In this document: positions 1-5,694 of the stretch, in pieces | Numbering within the stretch: the first letter of the stretch is position 1 | How the letters are laid out: each line of letters begins with the position of its first letter | Source: DASQFI01 sp035633215 | Lineage (GTDB): Bacteria; Acidobacteriota; Vicinamibacteria; Vicinamibacterales; SCN-69-37 | Assembly: GCA_035633215.1 (NCBI GenBank) | Contig: DASQFI010000010.1 | Coordinates: forward strand, 124,001 to 188,000 | Reading direction: 5' to 3' | DNA: 64,000 bases | Translations under genes and position numbers: made by a program | The notes under the pieces: generated by a model | What the model was told of the DNA's origin: nothing | What the model saw: only the letters and a program-made list of their open reading frames with translations | Database searches by the model: none

Positions 1-2
1 AG

Positions 3-152
3 TACAGGATCTGGACGAACGCGGTCGACAGCGATGCCGCGGGCGTGCACGGCGTCCGCGTCACGCCACACGTGTTCATTCTGCCCAAAGAGCTGGACGT
101 GCTGGTGAAAGCGATCGGGGAGATCGCCCGTCGCCACACCTCAATCGACTGA
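3..152 (+). CDS. Class V aminotransferase, C-terminal end (partial)
   Basis: The window opens inside a plus-strand reading frame that ends at TGA 150-152. The 49 visible residues (starting YRIWTNAVD, with GVRVTPHVFILPKELDVLV) resemble the C-terminus of PLP-dependent class V aminotransferases of the isopenicillin-N-epimerase/cysteine-desulfurase fold, where the last beta strand and helix read roughly RxTPHxYxLPxELD. The lysine and the PLP-binding part lie outside the window, so substrate and exact subfamily cannot be told. Its last 12 bases overlap the 3' end of the convergent glycine-zipper gene relic. Confidence 0.6.
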   Translation, partial: YRIWTNAVDSDAAGVHGVRVTPHVFILPKELDVLVKAIGEIARRHTSID

Positions 153-342
153 GGCGTGGACGGTTACCGGTTGAAGCAGTCTGACTGAGGCGACCGCCCC
201 GCGGCCAAGACGCACTTCGCGTCCGCGCGTCGACAGGACCACCGTTGTTCCCGCGCCGCCGCCAGCGGCGGCGCCGATAGCGGCGCCTTTCTTCCCGCCC
301 GCGATCGCGCCAATGACGGCTCCTCCGGCTGCGGGCAACCCG
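141..342 (-). pseudogene. Glycine-zipper protein, 5'-truncated relic
   Basis: Read on the minus strand, this piece encodes GGAVIGAIAGGKKGAAIGA, then a Gly/Ala stretch, and ends with a short beta-rich tail (TRGREVRLGRGAVASVRL). That is the layout of the C-terminal half of secreted or outer-membrane glycine-zipper proteins, which usually run 150-250 residues and begin with a signal peptide. Here no signal peptide or N-terminal half exists: around 342 the frame runs straight into the antisense of a plus-strand repressor fragment. The only usable start is a TTG at 338. I read it as a gene that lost its 5' half. It ends convergently, overlapping the aminotransferase 3' end. Confidence 0.5.
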
Positions 343-508
343 ATCGTCCTTCTTTGGCGGCAAGGCGCAGCCGATGATGGCCCAGCTGGCCGAGGCGGGA
401 AAACTCACGCTGGACGACGTTCGCGAATTGGAGAAGGTCATCAAGGGCCACGACCTCCGCAAGAAGGCGGAACGCAGGAAAGAGGAACGAACGTCGAGGT
501 CGAAATGA
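343..508 (+). pseudogene. BlaI/MecI-type repressor, C-terminal relic
   Basis: The plus-strand frame ending at TGA 506-508 reads SSFFGGKAQPMMAQLAEAGK, then LTLDDVRELEKVIKG and a basic tail. This resembles the C-terminal dimerisation part of BlaI/MecI/CopY-family winged-helix repressors, where FFGG is followed by a hydrophobic helix and an LsxxELxEL helix. The DNA-binding N-terminal 80 residues are missing: upstream of about 343 the sequence belongs to the oppositely oriented glycine-zipper relic. The family assignment rests on about 50 residues and is moderate. Confidence 0.4.
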
Positions 509-518
509 TCGCCGAATT

Positions 519-620
519 GACGAGCCGACCAAAGGTCCAAAGGGCTACATCGTGATCGATCGCATCGAGCGGCCCACGCCGGACGTGCCTGCTACCGCAA
601 GGACCAGTCCGGGGCGGTAG
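519..620 (+). pseudogene. Possible TIGR03435-like C-terminal tail
   Basis: A short plus-strand frame ending at TAG 618-620 reads DEPTKGPKGYIVIDRIERPT followed by PD. Proteins of the acidobacterial TIGR03435 family often end in a strand like VIDHVExPTPN, and such genes commonly sit beside BlaI/BlaR1 genes, which fits the repressor relic just upstream. No start codon or upstream domain is present in this frame, so it would be only the last 35 codons. It overlaps the 3' end of the convergent hypothetical gene by 29 nt. The evidence is thin. Confidence 0.25.
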
Positions 621-1116
621 GAATGCGCCTGTCCATGACTGCCGTTTCGAAGTCCACATCCCACTCGTACGTTCGATTGGGAACGCCGATGGCGCTCATC
701 ACGCAAACAAAAGAGCCTTTCCCTTTCACGCGCAGGCGTCTGCCGTCGTAGAGAAATTCCTGAAACGCCTTCCGCGCGTCGGCATCCGACTCGGCAATGG
801 TGCAGGTGTGTCCGGGCAGCGACAAGTCGATTTGCCAGACGGTCGAGGTCTTGTCGACCGTGAACTGGAGGACAGCCACCCAGGCTGTGCGGATCGATTC
901 GACCAGACCCTTCGCGGCACTTGCGCGCTCACCCGCAGATAATGACGAGTAGAAGTAGACCCGAAGCCACGAGTATCCTGCCGCGGCGGTTCGAGGCTCA
1001 ATCGTCGCCACGATTGTGGACGGAGTGTTCGTGACTCCGTCAACGCCGAACTTCGCCGTCTGCACCGAGTTGAGGGCGACGGCTATGAGCAGGATCGACG
1101 GCCAGATCGAATGCAT
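592..1116 (-). CDS. Secreted hypothetical protein
   Basis: A 174-residue protein with no family I recognise. The ATG at 1116 is preferred over an upstream one at 1164 because it starts a short signal-peptide-like segment (MHSIWPSILLIAVALNSVQT). The mature part is rich in beta-forming residues and has two cysteines (in GHTCTI and SFVCVM) that could pair outside the cytoplasm. No catalytic motif stands out. It faces away from the YciI-like gene at 1178, leaving about 60 nt for two promoters. Confidence 0.55.
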   Translation of the reverse strand: MHSIWPSILLIAVALNSVQTAKFGVDGVTNTPSTIVATIEPRTAAAGYSWLRVYFYSSLSAGERASAAKGLVESIRTAWVAVLQFTVDKTSTVWQIDLSLPGHTCTIAESDADARKAFQEFLYDGRRLRVKGKGSFVCVMSAIGVPNRTYEWDVDFETAVMDRRIPTAPDWSLR

Positions 1117-1177
1117 CGTCAACTGCTTATCGTCAGAGCCATCGTGAGTCTTTCGGGCGTTCAAACGAAAGGGGCCT

Positions 1178-1489
1178 GTGAAGCACTTTCTGCTCTTCTA
1201 CGACGTTGCCGATGACTTTGTCGCGAGGCGTGAACCATTTCGCGGCGAGCATCTCGAGAAGGCCTGGACTGCGGCCGCACAGGGCCAACTCCTGCTCGCT
1301 GGCGCGCTCGCCGATCCTGTGGACGGTGCCGTGCTTCTCTTCAAAGGAGACTCGTCCCAGCTGGCTGAGGCGTTCGCCCAGGCCGACCCGTACGTCGTGA
1401 ACGGTCTTGTGACGCGTTGGCGGGTCCGCGAGTGGACCACCGTGGTCGGGGGTCAGGCGGCAAGGCCGGTGCGGCCGACTTCGGGATAA
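1178..1489 (+). CDS. YciI-like family protein
   Basis: A 103-residue protein of the ferredoxin-like YciI fold: MKHFLLFYDVADDFVARREP, then a central HLEKAWTAAAQGQLLLAGAL segment and FKGD, ending in the YVVNGLVTRWRVREWTTV strand. The pattern (short first strand, helix with the conserved His, G-G-A-L turn, then ADPYV) is that of YCII domains, small dimeric proteins whose reaction is mostly unknown. The GTG start at 1178 is favoured by an AAAGGGG ribosome-binding site a few bases upstream. The monooxygenase-like gene follows 25 nt downstream on the same strand, so the two are probably co-transcribed. Confidence 0.8.
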   Translation: MKHFLLFYDVADDFVARREPFRGEHLEKAWTAAAQGQLLLAGALADPVDGAVLLFKGDSSQLAEAFAQADPYVVNGLVTRWRVREWTTVVGGQAARPVRPTSG

Positions 1490-1514
1490 GCCGTCATCGA
1501 TCCAGGGAGGATTC

Positions 1515-1826
1515 ATGATTGCCAGAGTCTGGCACGGGTACACGACACCGGTAGACGCCGATACCTACGAGTCCATGCTGAAGCCTGAGCTGTTACCTGG
1601 CCTGAGCAGAGTCAAGGGTTTTCGCGGGAGTTATCTGCTGCGGCGGCTGCACGAGAGCGAGGTGGAGTTCGTCACCATCATTCTCTGGGACTCGCTTGAT
1701 GACGTGCGTGCCGTGGCGGGGGCAGACTACGAGATCGCGGTGATTCCGGAGGAGCGCAAGAAATATCTCGTGCGCCACGACGCGAGGGCGACACATTACG
1801 AGGTCGCCGCGATTCAGCCGTCGTGA
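1515..1826 (+). CDS. Antibiotic biosynthesis monooxygenase-like protein (ABM fold)
   Basis: A 103-residue dimeric alpha/beta-barrel protein: MIARVWHGYTTPVDADTYES, a central PGLSRVKGFRGSYLLRR, a VEFVTIILWDSLDDVRAVAG strand-helix unit, and a C-terminal strand ending HYEVAAIQPS. These are the usual ABM-domain features (R-x-W-x-G start, F-x-T-x-x-x-W-D centre). Family members include heme-degrading and quinol monooxygenases, but many have no known substrate. The ATG follows a strong GGGAGG site. It is probably in an operon with the YciI-like gene upstream. Confidence 0.8.
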   Translation: MIARVWHGYTTPVDADTYESMLKPELLPGLSRVKGFRGSYLLRRLHESEVEFVTIILWDSLDDVRAVAGADYEIAVIPEERKKYLVRHDARATHYEVAAIQPS

Positions 1827-1870
1827 TTCGTGTGAGTCCCTGCCGACAGCGGCCCATGTGGCCGACGAAG

Positions 1871-1876
1871 TAAACT
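1871..1876 (+). promoter_or_regulatory. -10-like box TAAACT ahead of the kinase-start relic
   Basis: TAAACT ends 8 nt before the ATG at 1885, the same spacing seen for several other kinase and regulator genes in this window. If used, transcription would begin at or next to the start codon. No clear -35 is visible. It may now be the promoter for the intact kinase downstream, read through the relic copies. Confidence 0.4.
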
Positions 1877-1884
1877 CTCGAACC

Positions 1885-2028
1885 ATGTCACTCGCCGCCG
1901 GCACTCGACTCGGACCGTATGAAATCCTCGCGCCGCTTGGTGCCGGCGGCATGAGCGCCCGCGGCTCACGGCGCGGGGGTGGGGCCCCGCGCCAGTTCTA
2001 TTGGAGACCGCCGAGCCCATGCCACTGA
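1885..2028 (+). pseudogene. Protein kinase 5' fragment (first copy)
   Basis: A 47-codon frame starting MSLAAGTRLGPYEILAPLGA keeps the beginning of a Hanks-type kinase up to the glycine-rich loop, then at GGM turns into an Arg/Gly/Pro-rich tail and stops at 2028. Its first 20 codons differ from the intact kinase at 2189 (SLAA versus PLTT, P versus S, A versus G), so it came from a related but distinct kinase gene, not a copy of the present neighbour. The switch occurs where the two genes share the coding sequence for LGAGGM. Confidence 0.7.
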
Positions 2029-2087
2029 CAACAGGTACCCGACTGGGTTCTTACGAGATTCTCGGCCCGCTTGGTGCCGGCGGCATG
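1960..2087. repeat. 128-bp direct repeat, copy A (kinase start plus GC palindrome)
   Basis: This segment is identical over 128 bp to 2130-2257. It contains a 9-bp perfect inverted repeat (GGCGCGGGG at 1970-1978 and CCCCGCGCC at 1985-1993), then the upstream leader and the first 23 codons of the propeller kinase. The palindrome together with the truncated kinase start has been copied as one block. Confidence 0.9.
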
Positions 2088-2198
2088 AGCGCCCGCGGCC
2101 GCCGCGCTGAGCGAGTCTGCGAGCCGAAGCGCGGCTCACGGCGCGGGGGTGGGGCCCCGCGCCAGTTCTATTGGAGACCGCCGAGCCCATGCCACTGA
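2019..2198 (+). pseudogene. Protein kinase 5' fragment (second copy)
   Basis: A second partial kinase start: MPLTTGTRLGSYEILGPLGA then GGM, identical in sequence to the intact kinase start at 2189, followed by the same Arg/Gly/Pro tail as the first relic but with 36 extra nucleotides between the end of the kinase match and the palindrome. It stops at TGA 2196-2198, overlapping the start of the intact gene in another frame. It cannot make a functional kinase. Confidence 0.7.
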
Positions 2199-2257
2199 CA
2201 ACAGGTACCCGACTGGGTTCTTACGAGATTCTCGGCCCGCTTGGTGCCGGCGGCATG
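2130..2257. repeat. 128-bp direct repeat, copy B
   Basis: Exact second copy of 1960-2087, offset by 170 bp. The copy carries the start codon (ATG 2189) and first codons of the working kinase. The first differing base after the repeat is where the kinase reads on into GEVYRARD while copy A reads into SARGRR. Confidence 0.9.
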
Positions 2258-4801
2258 GGCGAGGTCTATCGCGCCCGTGACACGAAGCTCAACCGCGACG
2301 TCGCCATCAAGGTTCTGCCGGGGCAGCTCGCACAGGATCCCGCGGCGCTCGCCCGGTTCGAGCGCGAGGCGCAGGCCGTGGCGGCGTTGTCGCACCCGAA
2401 CATCCTGGCGATTTACGACTTCGGCACCGAGCGCGGCATCGCGTACGCGGTTTCAGAGCTGCTCGAGGGAGACACGCTGCGGGTCCGGCTGGCCGATGGC
2501 GCGCTGACGGTCCGCAAGGCGACGGACTTTGGCACGCACATCGCCCGCGGCATCGCGGCTGCGCACGAGCGCGGGATCGTCCACCGTGATTTGAAGCCCG
2601 AGAACATCTTCATCACAAAAGACGGCGTCGTGAAGATCCTGGACTTCGGCCTCGCCAAGGCTGGCCTCGCCGAAGCGGCGCGCGGCAGCAGCGCCGCGGA
2701 GGCGGGCGAAACCAGGATTGCCGCCGACACGACGCCGGGCACCGTCCTGGGCACCGTCGGCTACATGTCGCCGGAACAGGTGCGCGGTCTCGCCCTCGAT
2801 CACCGCACGGACATCTTCTCGTTCGGCGCGGTGCTCTACGAGATGCTCACGGGGCGGCGCGCCTTCCGGGGCGATTCGCACGTCGAGACGATGAATGCGA
2901 TTCTGAAAGAAGACCCGCCGGAGTTCGCGGAAATCAATGCCAGCCTTCCGGGCTCGCTGGACCGCATCGTTCGACGCTGCCTCGAGAAGCAGCCGGCCGA
3001 TCGGTTCCATTCTGCGCACGACCTGGCGCTCGCGCTGGAGGCGATGTCGGGCGCGTCGAGCCAGAGCGCCGCGTCGATCGCTGGCGCTGCCGCGCTGGCC
3101 GGCGCGCCGAAGCGACGAATGTCGTCGGTTGTTGCGGCCGTGGCCGCGCTGGTCATCGGCGCCGGTGCATTTTTCGCTGGCCGCGGAGTCGGGGGTGGAG
3201 AGACGCCCACGAAGACCGAGTTCCAGCGCCTCACGTACCGGCGCGGGCCGATCTGGTCTGCGGCCATCGCCCCGGACGGCGGCACGTTCCTGTACTCGGC
3301 GGCATGGGAGGGCACGCCGCGACAGGTCTATTCGACGCGCAGCGAGAGCCCCGAATCGCTGGCGCTGCCGTACGTCAATGCCGACGTCACATCGATCTCG
3401 TCGAAGGGCGAGCTGGCGATTGTGTCGAACCGTTCATTCCTGCGCGGCTACGCGCAGCCCGGCACGCTTGCGCGCGCGCCGCTCTCTGGCGGCGCCTTGC
3501 GCGACGTGATGGAAAACGTCCAGGACGCCACCTGGCTGCCCAACGGCACCGACCTGGCCGTCTCGCATGTCGTCGACGGCAAGTACCGACTCGAGTTTCC
3601 CATCGGCAAGGTGATCTACGAAACGACCGGCTGGATCAGCCATCTGCGCGTGTCGCCGGACGGGAAGCGTGTGGCGTTTCTGGATCAACCCATTGTCGGC
3701 GACGACCGGGGCGGCCCGGCGATCGTCGACGAGTCCGGCAAGAAGCAGTCGATTCCCGTGGAGTGCGAGAGCACGCAAGGCATCGCGTGGGCGCCGTCGG
3801 GCCAGGAAGTGTGGTTCACGTGCGCGTCGAAGGGACTCTGGCGGGCGCTGCTGGCGGCGACGCTCGACGGCCGCGTGCGCACGGTGCTCCAGGTGCCGGG
3901 AAGTCTGTTCCTGGGTGACATCGCCTCGGACGGCACCGTGCTCCTCTCACACGACAGCGCGCGCCGCGGGATGGTCGCCATGGCACCAGGCGAGACAAAG
4001 GAGCGCGACCTCTCGTGGCTCGACTGGACGCAGCCGACCATGCTCTCCGAGGATGGCCGGACGGTGCTCTTCGCCGAGGAGGGCGAGGGCGGCGGCGCCG
4101 GCTACGGTGTCTTCCTTCGCAAGACCGACGGATCTCCCGCCGTACGGCTGGGAACGGGTGAAGCGACGGCGCTGTCGCCGGACGGACGCTTGGTGATCGC
4201 CCAGAAGCTCGACCCGTCCCCGGTGCAGTTCGTGCTCATGCCGTCGGGCGCCGGCCAGGCCCGCGCGTTGACCGCGGATGACATCACGCATGTCTTCGGG
4301 CAATTCCTGCCGGACGGAAAACGATTCGTCTTCACAGGATTCAAGCCCGACCGGCCGCCTCGCGTGTGGGTGCAAGCGATCGAAGGCGGTGCGCCAACGC
4401 CCGTGACACCCGAGGGCATCTCCGGGAGCTTGGTGACCCCGGATGGCACGAAGGTGATGGGGCGGGACCTCGACGGTCAGCGGAAGCTCTTCCCGTTCGA
4501 TCCGAAGAGCGGACCGCCCGAGCCGATGCGGTTTCTCGAGCCGGCCGACGGCGTCATTCGGTTTACCGCCGACGGCCGCGGTGTTCTCGTCCGGCGGCCA
4601 GCTGGCAACGGCGCCGTGCAGGTGTCCCGGGTCGATCTGGCCACCGGCACCCGCACGCCGGTGCGGACAATCTCACCGCTGCCGGAATCGATCAGCCAGG
4701 GCGGGGTAGGCCAGCTGCACATGACAGCCGACGGCAGCGCGTACGTGTACGGGTACGGCGTCACGCATTCGGATCTTTTTCTCGTGAAGGGCTTGAAATA
4801 G
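2189..4801 (+). CDS. Ser/Thr protein kinase with TolB/PD40 beta-propeller
   Basis: A membrane-anchored Hanks-type kinase of 870 residues. The N-terminal kinase domain shows LGAGGMGEVYRARD, Lys41 in AIKVL, HRDLKPEN at 132-139, DFG at 152-154 and GYMSPEQVRG. A single membrane helix lies near 312-332 (VVAAVAALVIGAGAFFAG). The outside part is a long beta-propeller of TolB/WD40-like blades with repeated SPDG, LSEDGR and PDGKR turns, possibly a sensor or docking platform. I choose ATG 2189, which matches the N-terminus of sister kinases, over a TTG at 2171. Its own upstream region is the duplicated repeat, so it lacks the clear -10 box seen before other kinases here. Target proteins are unknown. 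Confidence 0.92.
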   Translation: MPLTTGTRLGSYEILGPLGAGGMGEVYRARDTKLNRDVAIKVLPGQLAQDPAALARFEREAQAVAALSHPNILAIYDFGTERGIAYAVSELLEGDTLRVRLADGALTVRKATDFGTHIARGIAAAHERGIVHRDLKPENIFITKDGVVKILDFGLAKAGLAEAARGSSAAEAGETRIAADTTPGTVLGTVGYMSPEQVRGLALDHRTDIFSFGAVLYEMLTGRRAFRGDSHVETMNAILKEDPPEFAEINASLPGSLDRIVRRCLEKQPADRFHSAHDLALALEAMSGASSQSAASIAGAAALAGAPKRRMSSVVAAVAALVIGAGAFFAGRGVGGGETPTKTEFQRLTYRRGPIWSAAIAPDGGTFLYSAAWEGTPRQVYSTRSESPESLALPYVNADVTSISSKGELAIVSNRSFLRGYAQPGTLARAPLSGGALRDVMENVQDATWLPNGTDLAVSHVVDGKYRLEFPIGKVIYETTGWISHLRVSPDGKRVAFLDQPIVGDDRGGPAIVDESGKKQSIPVECESTQGIAWAPSGQEVWFTCASKGLWRALLAATLDGRVRTVLQVPGSLFLGDIASDGTVLLSHDSARRGMVAMAPGETKERDLSWLDWTQPTMLSEDGRTVLFAEEGEGGGAGYGVFLRKTDGSPAVRLGTGEATALSPDGRLVIAQKLDPSPVQFVLMPSGAGQARALTADDITHVFGQFLPDGKRFVFTGFKPDRPPRVWVQAIEGGAPTPVTPEGISGSLVTPDGTKVMGRDLDGQRKLFPFDPKSGPPEPMRFLEPADGVIRFTADGRGVLVRRPAGNGAVQVSRVDLATGTRTPVRTISPLPESISQGGVGQLHMTADGSAYVYGYGVTHSDLFLVKGLK

Positions 4802-4828
4802 AGGACCGACGCGGCGCGACCCGCGATC

Positions 4829-5293
4829 TCATCGCGGCTTGACCGCGATCATCTGCAGCTCGACTCGGCCGGCCTGGTTGAGCGAGGCCACTCCCACCGT
4901 TGCGCGCGCCGGCGGATCCTTCGGAAAGAATTCGCGATAGACCTTGTTGTAGCCGTCGAAGTCCTTGAAATCCACAATGTAGCCCGTCACGCTGACGACA
5001 TCGCCGAAGTCCATGCTCGCCTCGCGGAGCACCTCGCGGATGTTCGTCAGCGTCTGTCGTGTCTCCGCTTCGATTCCGCCCGGGACAATTCTTGTCGTCG
5101 CGGGGTCGCGTCCGAGCTGCCCCGCCAGATACAGGGTGTCGCCGACGAGGATGCCGGGACTATAAGGAAGTCCCATATTGGGGAACTTTGCCGGGTGGAC
5201 GACGCGGCGGACCGGGGTTTGCGCCGTCAGGACGGGATACGTAAAGAGCCCGGTGCCGTACGCGGCCAGAAACAGCCACAGATACTTCTTCAT
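4829..5293 (-). CDS. RidA (YjgF/YER057c/UK114) family protein, exported form
   Basis: The core from about residue 30 is a RidA domain: YSPGILVGDTLYLAGQLGRD, then TRQTLTNIREVLREA, VVSVTGYIVDF and ARATVGVASL near the C-terminus, including the Arg that binds the carboxylate of imine substrates in active RidA enzymes. Unlike the cytoplasmic enamine/imine deaminase it starts with a signal peptide (MKKYLWLFLAAYGTGLFTYP), so it should act in the periplasm. The ATG at 5293 is chosen because it begins this signal peptide; longer upstream frame has no protein-like sequence. The gene is convergent with the kinase at 2189. Confidence 0.85.
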   Translation of the reverse strand: MKKYLWLFLAAYGTGLFTYPVLTAQTPVRRVVHPAKFPNMGLPYSPGILVGDTLYLAGQLGRDPATTRIVPGGIEAETRQTLTNIREVLREASMDFGDVVSVTGYIVDFKDFDGYNKVYREFFPKDPPARATVGVASLNQAGRVELQMIAVKPR

Positions 5294-5369
5294 GGTCTGG
5301 GTCCTCCCTGCCGAACAAGTAGTAGACGTTCGAGATAAATATCGATCGAGATATAGGCCGCGGGCAATC

Positions 5370-5606
5370 GTGCCGGTCCGCAACGCCCAAGGCCAAATCA
5401 TCGGGCAAACCGTGGTCACGACCATCGACTCGACGGTCGTGGACGCCAAGCAGCTCATGGCCATCGATCCCGCACTGATCGGCCGGGTCGAGTTCGCGGT
5501 GGCAGGTATCCTGGGCCTGCGGCTGAAGGTCCGGTTCAGTGCCGGGATGAACTTCCCCGGGTCGCACGCTGCCAGCGTGAGCGCTTCGTACTTTTTCGGA
5601 CGATAG
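5370..5606 (+). pseudogene. Possible outer-membrane protein 3' remnant
   Basis: A 78-codon frame (from a GTG at 5370) reads VPVRNAQGQIIGQTVVTTID and ends KVRFSAGMNFPGSHAASVSA then SYFFGR. The alternating pattern at the end resembles the last strand of a beta-barrel, but no barrel body or signal peptide lies upstream, where the RidA promoter region begins. I cannot assign a family. It may be the 3' stub of a lost gene or chance coding potential. Confidence 0.25.
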
Positions 5607-5694
5607 CGCGCCGTCGTGGATTTCGTCGCGGGCTGCCCGCGAGCGGCCTGTTAACCGTCGAGGGACTGAATCGTAGTACGCGGATGGAGGCCTG

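Noticed and set aside
2171..2188. TTG start for the kinase six codons earlier
   Set aside because: The ATG at 2189 matches the N-terminus of the sister kinases; the extension (METAEP) is part of the repeated leader.
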